DNA of 64,000 bases from Ensifer sp. IC3342 (lineage in GTDB: Bacteria; Pseudomonadota; Alphaproteobacteria; Rhizobiales; Rhizobiaceae): the NCBI RefSeq assembly GCF_020193655.1, contig NZ_JADYVE010000002.1, positions 124,001-188,000 of the forward strand, written 5' to 3'. Positions 53,176-61,830 of this stretch are shown one piece after another. Made by a program: the position numbers and the translations under genes. How positions within the stretch are numbered: the first letter of the stretch is position 1; each line of letters opens with the position of its first letter. Below the pieces are notes generated by a model. That model worked only from the letters and a program-made list of their open reading frames with translations, was not told the origin of the DNA and searched no databases.

Positions 53176-54111
53176 TCACAGCACCAGTTCCCAATTCTGC
53201 CCGACCAGATCGTGCCCGAAGCTATGGTGCTTCTCCTCGTGCACGAGATGAAAGCCCGTTGTTTGGTAGATGTGCCTTGCGGCGGTCAGGATGTCATTGG
53301 TCCAGAGGGTGACCTTCGAATAGGCCGCCTGTCGCGCAAAGCGGATGCATTCCTCGACGAGCCGACGGCCGATCCCGAGACCTCTTGCGCTCGGCTCGGT
53401 GTAGAGGAGGCGCAGCTTGCCGACTGCCGCCGATTCTTCAACCAGGAAGACAGAACCGACGATCTCGCCGTTGCGCTCGGCGATCCAGCAACGCTCGCGG
53501 TTCGGCTTGAAGTTTTGAATGAAATCGGCCGTGATCTGGGCGACGAGGGCCTCAAACCTCTCGTCCCATCCGTATTCCTCGGAATAGAGCACTCCATGGC
53601 GATGGACGATCCAACCCATGTCTCCGGGCTGATGTGTGCGGAGGATATAGGGGACGCGAGCAGGCTCCGGTGTCGGACCCCCGAGCAGGCGCTCGGCCTC
53701 GGCAAGTGCCGTCGCGAGCTTCCGCCGCTCGGGCAGTGAGAGGCGAATGAGCATGGCGCTCACTTCGTCGCGCGAACGGGCGTCGATGGTGGCGAAGCTC
53801 TCGCGGCCCGCTGGGGTCAGCGAGATCAGAACCTGCCGGCCGTCCTCCTGCGACGGGCTTTTCGAGACTAGACCGCGCTCTTCAAGGCCCCGCAAGAGCC
53901 GGCTAAGATATCCGGAATCGAGTTCGAGCTCGGCGCCAAGCTCCTTGGCCATGGATGTCTTGCGCTGCGCCAGCTCGTAGACGAGGCGGCCTTCGGCGAG
54001 CGACAGGGGGCCGCCAAGCAGGCCTTCGTGCAGCAGACCGATGCGGCGTGTGTAGAAGCGGCTGAAGCGGCGCACCGCGGCCACATAATCTTCCTGATCG
54101 ACCTGCGGCAT
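53176..54111 (-). CDS. MarR-GNAT fusion: helix-turn-helix regulator with N-acetyltransferase domain
   Basis: 311 residues. The N-terminal MarR domain (about 1-150) has LAEGRLVYELAQRKTSMAKELGAELELDSGYLSRLLRGLEERGLV (in parts: AKELGAELELDSGYLSRLLRG). The C-terminal GNAT domain (about 160-311) has LRLLYTEPSARGLGIGRRLVEECIRFAR (acetyl-CoA motif GLGIGRRLVEEC) and ILTAARHIYQTTGFHLVHE. Such fusions act as regulators and acetyltransferases in one protein. Three TGAC-N3-GTCA sites lie upstream of its start, suggesting autoregulation. Confidence 0.9.
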   Translation of the reverse strand: MPQVDQEDYVAAVRRFSRFYTRRIGLLHEGLLGGPLSLAEGRLVYELAQRKTSMAKELGAELELDSGYLSRLLRGLEERGLVSKSPSQEDGRQVLISLTPAGRESFATIDARSRDEVSAMLIRLSLPERRKLATALAEAERLLGGPTPEPARVPYILRTHQPGDMGWIVHRHGVLYSEEYGWDERFEALVAQITADFIQNFKPNRERCWIAERNGEIVGSVFLVEESAAVGKLRLLYTEPSARGLGIGRRLVEECIRFARQAAYSKVTLWTNDILTAARHIYQTTGFHLVHEEKHHSFGHDLVGQNWELVL

Positions 54112-54127
54112 CGAATACTCATTTAGT

Positions 54128-54179
54128 TGACGTTGTCAGATATATCGCTGACTTTGTCATGTAATGCCTGACAATGTCA
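54128..54179. promoter_or_regulatory. Triple TGAC-N3-GTCA operator upstream of the MarR-GNAT gene
   Basis: TGACGTTGTCA (54128-54138), TGACTTTGTCA (54149-54159) and TGACAATGTCA (54169-54179). They share the same palindromic form and are spaced 21 and 20 bases apart, about two helical turns. They lie between the stop of the thioesterase gene and the MarR-GNAT start, so they probably form the promoter-operator of that gene. Confidence 0.65.
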
Positions 54180-54180
54180 A

Positions 54181-54618
54181 CTATCTCGCCTGGACGGCCT
54201 TGTCAGCCAATCGCCGGGTAAACCGGTTCAGGTCGATGATGGCACGACGATGGGTTCCTTCGCCGATCAGACCGGCTTCATCGCAGCAGGAGATTTTGAA
54301 GAGAAGCGACCTTTCGTCGACCGCGATCAGTTCGACATCCGCCGTGACGGACATGCCAACGGGTGTTGGCGCTACATGGCTGATATCGACATGGGTGCCA
54401 ACGGTGCGTTGTTCGTCGGTGAGATAGGGACGCAACGCTTCTATGCAGGTCTGTTCGATGAAGCCGATCATCATTGCTGTTGCGAACACAGGCGGCATGT
54501 CCCTGAAGCCCGGCCAGGCATCATCGACCTCGGGCACGGTGTGAAATGGGGTCACGGCCAGCCGTTCGCTATGGCGCAGGCCAGCCTCGAGTATCGGCAG
54601 TTCCCTGGTATCGCTCAT
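54181..54618 (-). CDS. Thioesterase family protein (hotdog fold, FlK-like)
   Basis: 145 residues from MSDTRELPILEAGL. Typical segments: PPVFATAMMIGFIEQTCIEAL, GTHVDISHVAPTPVGMSVTADVEL (cited in part), and LIGEGTHRRAIIDLNRF. FlK-like hotdog thioesterases hydrolyse small acyl-CoAs. The start overlaps the stop of the upstream methyltransferase gene by four bases. Longer open frames upstream are not family-like. Confidence 0.85.
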   Translation of the reverse strand: MSDTRELPILEAGLRHSERLAVTPFHTVPEVDDAWPGFRDMPPVFATAMMIGFIEQTCIEALRPYLTDEQRTVGTHVDISHVAPTPVGMSVTADVELIAVDERSLLFKISCCDEAGLIGEGTHRRAIIDLNRFTRRLADKAVQAR

Positions 54619-55376
54619 ATCGTCCCCAATCTCATGTTGATGGGCCACGACACCGGCCGTTTCTTCGTCGGGTCGCCCCAGAGTTCGGAAATATCCCGCA
54701 CGAAGGCAGTGAGAATGTCTTCGCGTCCGGCGTCGTTGACGTAGCGCACGGCGGACCACGTCGAAAGGTAACCAAGAAAATCGCCGAGCTCCCAGGCCCT
54801 GTAGATCTCCATCTCTGGTGCTGCGCGCTCATCGAAAGGAAAGCTGATACCGGCGTAGCCGGTGTCCACCAGCTTGCGCTCCGGCGGCCAATAGTGGCCG
54901 ATCTCGTTGCGGTAAAAATCAATGAACCGCTCCTGAAGATCGTCCGGTTCCAGCCGCAGGATCCCATAGCTGATGAGCGCGATCACGGCGTTCTCGACGG
55001 CGATCCGGCGGGCCTCGGCATAAAAGGTCGGGAGATCGAACCAGTGTGCCGCCTGTGCTGCCGTGATAAGGCTGGCCGTGTTGTCCGCAAGCGGCAGTCT
55101 CTCGGCCGGTGCGCAAAGATATCGCACCTTGTCCTCAGCCTGCGCGTTGGCGATCTGGTCTTCGCTGGAGTCGAGCCCTAGCACGCTGTCGAAATAGGGC
55201 GCCAGCTGCCGGGTCAGTTGCCCATTGCCGCAGCCGACATCGACGGCCAACTCACGGGCGGGGGAAACCCCCGCAAGAAACGTCGACAGACCGGCGGGGT
55301 ACTCCGGCCTGAACTGCGCATAGGCGCTGCCTCCTGCATCGAACCAGTTCTTGCGCGGCTCGGTATCATTCCGCAT
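54615..55376 (-). CDS. Class I SAM-dependent methyltransferase
   Basis: 253 residues. Motif I LAVDVGCGNGQLTRQLAPYF, then LGLDSSEDQIANAQ, AERLPLADNTASLITAAQAAHWFD. Methyltransferase type 11/25. Substrate unknown. Overlaps the 3' end of the MarR gene by 11 bases and the thioesterase start by 4; the three form a coupled operon under the MarR regulator. Confidence 0.88.
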   Translation of the reverse strand: MRNDTEPRKNWFDAGGSAYAQFRPEYPAGLSTFLAGVSPARELAVDVGCGNGQLTRQLAPYFDSVLGLDSSEDQIANAQAEDKVRYLCAPAERLPLADNTASLITAAQAAHWFDLPTFYAEARRIAVENAVIALISYGILRLEPDDLQERFIDFYRNEIGHYWPPERKLVDTGYAGISFPFDERAAPEMEIYRAWELGDFLGYLSTWSAVRYVNDAGREDILTAFVRDISELWGDPTKKRPVSWPINMRLGTI

Positions 55377-55857
55377 CGACGTGATCCTCGTTTGCGTGGT
55401 GTGCGGCGGCCCTCAGTCGGGCGGAAAATCCCTGCTGTTCCAGTGCGCGCGCGGTTTTTGCCAGCACCTCAAGAAGCGGATGGCCGATCTCCTTTTCCAA
55501 CGCGCCTATGGCTGTGAAGGTGATCGCCCAGTGGGGCTCGAGCCTCTTCAGCAGTTCCTGACCGCGCGACGTCAGATGAACACCGTTCTTGCGTCCATCC
55601 TCCAAGCCATGGCGTGCCACCAGGCCATCGACTTCCATCAGCCTGACCGACTGACTGATCGCGCCCTGGGTGAGGCTGCTGCGGGCGGTGATTTCGGTCA
55701 CGGTTTCTGCGCCCGCTGCAAGCGCTCGCATGACCGGGGTGTATCTGGCGCGATAAGGGAGGCTCATGGCGCGGTACTCTTCCTCCGCACCCTGATCGAC
55801 CAGTTCTCCAACGTAGCGGAGCAGTTCGCCGAGACCCGGCATCTGTTTATTGCTCAT
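55366..55857 (-). CDS. MarR-family transcriptional regulator
   Basis: 163 residues. Winged-helix region: TEITARSSLTQGAISQSVRLMEVDGLVARH (cited in part) followed by GRKNGVHLTSRGQELLKRL. It starts 6 bases from a perfect 26-bp palindrome. First gene of MarR-methyltransferase-thioesterase, suggesting autorepression and control of the downstream genes. Confidence 0.88.
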   Translation of the reverse strand: MSNKQMPGLGELLRYVGELVDQGAEEEYRAMSLPYRARYTPVMRALAAGAETVTEITARSSLTQGAISQSVRLMEVDGLVARHGLEDGRKNGVHLTSRGQELLKRLEPHWAITFTAIGALEKEIGHPLLEVLAKTARALEQQGFSARLRAAAHHANEDHVDAE

Positions 55858-55863
55858 GGCGGC

Positions 55864-55889
55864 AAATTACATTAGCGCTAATGTAATTT
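55864..55889. promoter_or_regulatory. 26-bp perfect palindromic operator of the MarR gene
   Basis: AAATTACATTAGC followed by its exact complement-reverse, with TTAGCGCTAA at the centre. It lies immediately before the MarR start at 55857 and must cover its promoter or leader. Autoregulatory by position. Confidence 0.75.
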
Positions 55890-56067
55890 CAAGCGGTGAA
55901 CTTGTGCGCACTTTATATTCCGCGATCTACCTATGGTGCGACAACAACCCCGCTACAGCCGCGTCTCTGGATTTGGATGCTGACAATCCCGGTGCTAGGC
56001 TTTGAGAGGCGCGACCGGCCCGGCTGATCATTCACGATCGCCACACTGTTCTCTTCGGGAGGAAATC

Positions 56068-56495
56068 ATGCCCCGTAGGATCTTCGTCAATCTGCCGGTC
56101 GCCGACCTTCCTAAGTCCAAGGCCTTTTACGAGGCGATCGGCGCGGTTACCAACCCAAGTTCACGGACGAGACCACCGCGTGCATGGTGTTCTCCGACAC
56201 AACCTTCGCGATGCTGTTAACGCACGAGAAGTTCAGTCAGTTCACGTCGAAGCGGATCGCGGATGCGCATTCGACGTGCGAAATGCTGCTCGTCATTTCG
56301 CAAGAGAGCCGCGAGGCGGTGGATCGGATCACCGAAAAGGCGGTGGTGGCCGGTGGACGCGAGGCGCGGGAAAAATCGCAGGATACGGCTTTCATGTACA
56401 GCCGCTGCTTCGAGGATCTCGACGGCCATGTTTGGGAGCCGCTGTGGATGCACCCCCAAGCGGCCGTCCAAGTGCCCGACGCATTCGCGCGCTAG
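56068..56495 (+). pseudogene. VOC/glyoxalase-family gene, frameshifted
   Basis: The ATG at 56068 (GGGAGG upstream) begins MPRRIFVNLPVADLPKSKAF, the usual VOC N-terminus. After AIGAVTNP (about 56155) this frame gives unrelated residues, while another frame continues the family sequence KFTDETTACMVFSDTTFAML to a stop at 56495, with [12 protein letters not shown] and [18 protein letters not shown] (the DxDGH...WE core). One base is missing around 56153-56158 (CAACCCAAG where CAACCCNAAG is expected). Restored length would be about 142 residues, normal for the family. A sequencing error is possible. Confidence 0.85.
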
Positions 56496-56551
56496 CCAAA
56501 CGGCGAGACGGCAGGAGGAGTTCTTTGGAAGCCATTCGATGGACGAAAAAA

Positions 56552-56628
56552 TGGCGCACCCGACAGGATTCGAACCTGTGACCTTTGGAATCGGAATCCA
56601 ACACTCTATCCAGCTGAGCTACGGGTGC
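56552..56628 (-). tRNA. tRNA-Arg (anticodon CCG)
   Basis: 77 nt with CCA encoded. Acceptor stem GCACCCG/CGGGTGC, D-loop AGCTCAGCTGGATAGAG, anticodon stem TTGGA/TCCAA with loop TTCCGAT (anticodon CCG, reads CGG), and the T-loop GGTTCGAATCC. All four arms pair normally. Confidence 0.97.
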
Positions 56629-56782
56629 ATCCGTTGGCGGCAGGGCCGCCGAAGCAGGCTGTGAGCGGTTCTTAGCCTAGCTTGCGCGCCGCTTCAATGG
56701 TGATTGAAGGAGTTTGCAGCGGAAATTTGCGTTCGCTGTTGGCGTCGGGCGGCAGTGCCGCTCGGGTAGGGGACGTCCGCGA

Positions 56783-56814
56783 AGAAAAAATGCCGCGTCC
56801 GGGGACGCGGCATT
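56783..56814 (-). terminator. Rho-independent terminator of the xylFHG-like operon
   Basis: 12-bp perfect stem (AATGCCGCGTCC, 56789-56800, with 56803-56814), two-base loop. On the minus strand it is followed by a T-tract (TTTTTT complementing the A-run at 56785-56790). Confidence 0.85.
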
Positions 56815-56838
56815 CGCGGTGTTTGCAGGGCTCTGGGC

Positions 56839-57627
<789 letters not shown>

Positions 57628-57639
57628 TCGTACTCCTGA

Positions 57640-58953
57640 TTATTTTGCGCGGGCGCGGTAGACGGTGTCGAGCCAGACGGCGGTGACCAGCACGACACCG
57701 ACGACGATCCGCTGCAGCGGGCTGTCGATGCCGAGCAGCACCATGCCGGACTGCAGCGACTGCATGACGAGTGCGCCGAGCATGGCGCCGGCGATCGTGC
57801 CCATGCCGCCGGCAAGCGAGGTGCCACCGATGACCGCCGCGGCGATCGTGTAGAGTTCGTCGAGCTCGCCCTGGGCATTGGTGGCGGCGTTGAGGCGCGC
57901 GGTTGAGATCGCGGCAGCGACGGCGCAGAGCATGCCCATCAGCGCGAAGATCCGGACGGTGACCCACCGCGTCTTGATGCCGGCGAGTTCGGCCGCTTCG
58001 GGATTGCCGCCAATCGCGAAGACGTAGCGGCCGAAGCGCAGGCGGGTGGCGATGAAGGTCATGACGATGCCGATGACGATCGCGATCAGCACCGGAATGG
58101 CGATGCCATGGGCGATGAAGAGGCCGCCTTCGGGCCAACTGATGCCGTTGGCTTCGGCGTATCTGCGGGCGATGTTGGTCGGCCAGGGGTAGCTGTTTAC
58201 GATCGCAACGGCGCCGAGAACGAGGGCGCAGCCAACTCCCGACAGGAAGTACTCGGCCCAGACCGGACGGCGGGGAAAGCCGAAGCGCTTGCGCTGCTTG
58301 CGGGCGTTGATGATGCTGGCGACGATCGCGAGGCAGGCAAGGAAGCCGACGATCCAGCTTGCTGTCGCGCCGATCGACCCTTCGGTGCCGCCGCCCATCA
58401 GGCGGAAGGTGGCGTCCATCGGCGCGACCGTGCGGCCGCTGGTCACGAACCAGGTGGCGCCGCGCCAGACGAGCAACCCGCCGAGCGTGACGATGAAGGA
58501 CGGCACATTCAGGAAAGCGATGATCATGCCATGGAGCGCGCCGATCGCGGCCCCGAGCGAAAGGCCGGCAAGCAGCGTGATGATCCACGTGGCGGGATGG
58601 TTGAAGCCGAGGACCTGCGGCAGCAGTTCGGCCTGCAGCACGCCCATGATCATGCCGACGAAGCCAAGGATGGAGCCGACCGACAGATCGATGTTGCGCG
58701 TGACGATGACGAGAACCATGCCGGTTGCCATGACGGCGACCGAGGCGGTCTGCACCGAAAGGTTCCAGAGGTTTCGCGGCGTGAGGAACAGGCCGCCGGA
58801 CAGGAAGTCGAAGCCGATCCAGATGATTAGCATCGCGCCGACCATGCCGAGCAGGCGGGTGTCGATTTCGGTGGCGCGGAAGAAGCGCTTCACCGGATTC
58901 TCAGCCGCGCTGCGCGCGCGATTAAAATGTGCGGTATTTGTCGTGTCGGCCAT
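57640..58953 (-). CDS. xylH: Sugar ABC transporter permease (XylH-like)
   Basis: 437 residues with about ten to twelve helices; BPD_transp_2 family. DFLSGGLFLTPRNLWNLSVQTASVAVMATGMVLVIVTRNIDLSVGS (cited in parts, NIDLSVGSILGFVG), then VFAIGGNPEAAELAGI and IAAAVIGGTSLAGGMGTI. Membrane channel for the sugar. It lies 12 bases upstream of the ATPase gene. A stem-loop separates it from xylF. Confidence 0.92.
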   Translation of the reverse strand: MADTTNTAHFNRARSAAENPVKRFFRATEIDTRLLGMVGAMLIIWIGFDFLSGGLFLTPRNLWNLSVQTASVAVMATGMVLVIVTRNIDLSVGSILGFVGMIMGVLQAELLPQVLGFNHPATWIITLLAGLSLGAAIGALHGMIIAFLNVPSFIVTLGGLLVWRGATWFVTSGRTVAPMDATFRLMGGGTEGSIGATASWIVGFLACLAIVASIINARKQRKRFGFPRRPVWAEYFLSGVGCALVLGAVAIVNSYPWPTNIARRYAEANGISWPEGGLFIAHGIAIPVLIAIVIGIVMTFIATRLRFGRYVFAIGGNPEAAELAGIKTRWVTVRIFALMGMLCAVAAAISTARLNAATNAQGELDELYTIAAAVIGGTSLAGGMGTIAGAMLGALVMQSLQSGMVLLGIDSPLQRIVVGVVLVTAVWLDTVYRARAK

Positions 58954-59057
58954 GGCCGCCGTCCCCCACTATTTCCATTTGCTCATGCGGTTTGTTTTCG
59001 CGCCGCGTTGCCGCGATCTTATCACCCGCATGCGAAGAGCGTCCCGACTTCAAGCAA

Positions 59058-59085
59058 ACGCCGCAACGGGTTCACGTTGCGGCGT
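59058..59085 (-). terminator. Intercistronic stem-loop between xylF and xylH
   Basis: ACGCCGCAACG (59058-59068) pairs with 59075-59085, 11-bp perfect stem, 6-base loop, followed on the minus strand by TTTGCTT. It probably gives more binding protein than permease, as does the smoE-smoF stem-loop. The rest of the 159-base gap shows no gene. Confidence 0.65.
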
Positions 59086-59112
59086 CTTGAGGTCAATTCA
59101 AATGCCGAGCCG

Positions 59113-60153
59113 TCAGTTGCACGCGGCGATGGTGCCGGCAGCAACGCCCTGGCAGGCTGCGTCCTTGGAAATCCAGCCGGCGTCGATGACGACGTTCAGA
59201 TTGTCCTTGGTGATGGCAAGCGGTGCCAGGAAGACCGACTTCATGGCAACGCCCTTCGGTCCGCCGTTGAAGGTTTGAACGCCCTCGATCTCGTCCATCG
59301 TCTTGCCGGCGGCGAGGGCGGAAGCGATTTCAGCAGCCTTCTTGCCGAGCTCACGCGCGTCCTTCCAGACGGAAACCGTCTGGGTGCCGAGCGCGACGCG
59401 GTTGAGCGCCGCAAAGTCGCCGTCCTGCCCGGAGACCGGAACCGAGCCTGCGAGGCCCTGTGCCGAAAGCGCGGCGATCGCGCCGCCGGCCGTGCCGTCG
59501 TTGGAAGCGACGACCGCGTCGACCTTGTTGTCGTTGGCGGTCAGGAACTGCTCCATGTTCTTCTGGGCGTTTTCCGGCTTCCAGCCGTCGGTGTAGGCTT
59601 CGCCGACATTCTTGACCTTGCCGCCGTCGACCGCTTCCTTCAGCACTTCCATCTGACCGGCGAAGAGGAAGTCGGCATTCGGGTCGGACGATGAGCCCTT
59701 GATGAAGACGAAGTTGCCTTCCGGCTTCACCTTGAAGACTTCGCGGGCCTGCATGCGGCCCACTTCCTTGTTGTCGAAGGTGATGTAGAAGGCGGCCGGA
59801 TTCTCGATCAGGCGGTCGTAGCCGACGACCGGGATGCCCTCTGCGGTGGCCTTTTCGATCGCCGGGGCGATCGCGTCGGAATCCTGAGCGAGCACGACCA
59901 AGGCATTTGCGCCCTGCGCGATCAGCGATTCGATGTCGGTGAGCTGCTTGGCGGCGGAAGACTGGGCATCGGCAGAGATATACTTGTCGCCGGAAGCTTC
60001 AAGCGCGGCTTTGATGGCAGCCTCGTCGGTCTTCCAACGCTCTTCCTGGAAGTTCGACCAGGAAACGCCGACGACAAGATCCTTGGCGATCGCCGCCGAA
60101 TGCATGGACGCGATGATGGCAGCCCCCGCCATCAACTTCAAAACGGATTTCAT
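59113..60153 (-). CDS. xylF: Sugar ABC transporter substrate-binding protein (XylF-like)
   Basis: 346 residues from [20 protein letters not shown], signal peptide to AIA-KD. Periplasmic ribose-type fold: [50 protein letters not shown]. Best match by eye is the D-xylose binding protein. GGGAGG precedes the ATG at 60153; the frame upstream to 60231 is not conserved. First gene of the operon, with a palindromic operator 103 bases upstream. Confidence 0.9.
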   Translation of the reverse strand: MKSVLKLMAGAAIIASMHSAAIAKDLVVGVSWSNFQEERWKTDEAAIKAALEASGDKYISADAQSSAAKQLTDIESLIAQGANALVVLAQDSDAIAPAIEKATAEGIPVVGYDRLIENPAAFYITFDNKEVGRMQAREVFKVKPEGNFVFIKGSSSDPNADFLFAGQMEVLKEAVDGGKVKNVGEAYTDGWKPENAQKNMEQFLTANDNKVDAVVASNDGTAGGAIAALSAQGLAGSVPVSGQDGDFAALNRVALGTQTVSVWKDARELGKKAAEIASALAAGKTMDEIEGVQTFNGGPKGVAMKSVFLAPLAITKDNLNVVIDAGWISKDAACQGVAAGTIAACN

Positions 60154-60255
60154 TTCATCCTCCCAAGTGGTTGCGCCGTGCGCACGAACCTCCCGCACGC
60201 CTCCTCGGCCAACCGTGAAGTGCTGTCGCAAACCCGCCGCAACCAGTGCGGACTT

Positions 60256-60276
60256 TTTTCTCGACAGTCGAGAAAA
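60256..60276. promoter_or_regulatory. Palindromic operator upstream of xylF (probable ROK-repressor site)
   Basis: TTTTCTCGAC-A-GTCGAGAAAA, a perfect 21-bp palindrome about one central base. ROK repressors such as XylR/Mlc bind AT-flanked palindromes of this size. It lies in the divergent region between the ROK gene (60498) and xylF (60153). Confidence 0.65.
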
Positions 60277-60316
60277 TAAATGTCAGAGTTTTAGCAGGCT
60301 GTCAACAAGGCCTCGT

Positions 60317-60380
60317 GCAGCGCCGTGAGTCTTTTCTACGAAGCGCGAAAGTCGCTGTAGCGCTTTGAAATGCTGTATGT
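60317..60380. repeat. RIME-like palindromic repeat, copy E
   Basis: GCAGCGCCGTGAGTCTTTTC ... GTCGCTGTAGCGCTTTGAAA ... TGCTGTATGT, same orientation as copy B. In the 344-base gap between xylF and the ROK gene; nothing else is clear there apart from the operator. Confidence 0.7.
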
Positions 60381-60497
60381 TTTTATCGTTAGCCGGCTGC
60401 GATCGATGGAAATATGCACGGCGCCTTGTCTTGCCGTTCGACAGGTGCTTTGGAGGAGGCATGGGGTTGAAGGATCCGTCATCGACAGGGACGCGTA

Positions 60498-61706
60498 ATG
60501 CTGACGAAGTCCAGCACTGAGCTTGTACGTCAGCAGAACAGCACGCTTGTCCTTGCGGCGCTCCGCCGGAAAGGTTCCTTGTCCCACACGGAAATCGCGT
60601 CGGAGACCGCTCTCGCCTCGGCTACCGTCTCCGCCATCACCGCGGAACTCGAACGCGCCGGAATCATCGCCAGAAGCGAGCAGCATGTTCAGGGCGGCCG
60701 TGGCCGGCCGCGTGTGCTTTTCATGCCGCGACGCGACTGCGGCCACGTAATCGTCGTGCGCATTTCGTCCGATATCGTGCAGTATTCGCTCGTCGATTAC
60801 GGCGGCACGCTGCTCGATCGGTTCGAAGAGGCCAGAAATCATGACCTGAAGGGAACCGCGGCTTTCGGCCAGATATTCGCCGCCGCGCTTGAACGGCTGC
60901 TCCAGCGCTCCCGCATCACGAAGGAAGACGTGCTTGCCGTCTCGATCAGCAGCAAGGGGCTTGTTGCCGCTGATGGAGCGCGACTGATCTGGTCGCCGGT
61001 TTTCGGCCGAGAGGAACTCGATTTCGAAGAACTGCTGCGCCCGGATTGGCGGGCCAAGATCATGCTCAGCAACGAGACGCTGCTGGTTGCCCAGGCGCTC
61101 GCTGTCCGAGCCGAGGAGGGGAGAGAAGACTGCAAGGCGCTTGCGGCCATATCGCTCGGACACAGCATCGGCCTCGGCCTTGCTCGGAAAGGGCGTTTCG
61201 GCGACCTCGATGTTTCGGCGCCGAATTTCGGGCACATGCTGCACACGAGTTCCGCCGGGCTTTGCCGGTGCGGCGGCCATGGCTGCATCGAAGCGGCTGC
61301 GGGTTTTTACGGAATCCTGCGCACGGCGTTCGAGGTGCCTTCCGACACGATCCCTGCGAAGTTCGTGCCGCTATCGGAGATGGACAAGATCGCGACCAGC
61401 GCGCGCCAGGGACACCGCATGGCCGGCTATGCCTTTCGCCAGGCGGGCATCGCTCTCGGCAACGGCATCTCCCGCATGCTCAGCCTCTACGAGCCGATGC
61501 CGATCTTCGTCACCGGGCCGGGGACACGTTACTTCGATCTCCTTCATAAGGGCTTGGAGGAGGGGCTCTCCCAGTCCCTGCAGGTGCGCCTGCAAGGACT
61601 GCCGGAAATCGCGGTGGCGGCTGACGAGCAGCGGCTCGTTTTCGATGGTCATCTCCATCGCGCACTCAGCACGATCGACGCCGACATTGCCAGTGGGCAC
61701 GGCTAA
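60498..61706 (+). CDS. ROK-family transcriptional repressor (XylR/Mlc-like)
   Basis: 402 residues. N-terminal winged helix (RRKGSLSHTEIASETALASATVSAI) and C-terminal sugar-kinase-like ROK domain with GLGLARKGRFGDLDVSAPNFGHM and the zinc-binding CRCGGHGCIEAAAG. Divergent from xylFHG, with a 21-bp palindrome between. It probably represses the transporter until its sugar binds. Confidence 0.9.
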   Translation: MLTKSSTELVRQQNSTLVLAALRRKGSLSHTEIASETALASATVSAITAELERAGIIARSEQHVQGGRGRPRVLFMPRRDCGHVIVVRISSDIVQYSLVDYGGTLLDRFEEARNHDLKGTAAFGQIFAAALERLLQRSRITKEDVLAVSISSKGLVAADGARLIWSPVFGREELDFEELLRPDWRAKIMLSNETLLVAQALAVRAEEGREDCKALAAISLGHSIGLGLARKGRFGDLDVSAPNFGHMLHTSSAGLCRCGGHGCIEAAAGFYGILRTAFEVPSDTIPAKFVPLSEMDKIATSARQGHRMAGYAFRQAGIALGNGISRMLSLYEPMPIFVTGPGTRYFDLLHKGLEEGLSQSLQVRLQGLPEIAVAADEQRLVFDGHLHRALSTIDADIASGHG

Positions 61707-61830
61707 GTTCGAGCATCGCCGCGGCATTCCGCGTCGCTCGGCGCCAAAATTTTGCAGGCGAATTCTGGTGCTTTTGCAATTTACGGTTATTTAGCGACTC
61801 CTTGCAAAGCTGTCCTTGACGGGGGCAGCC

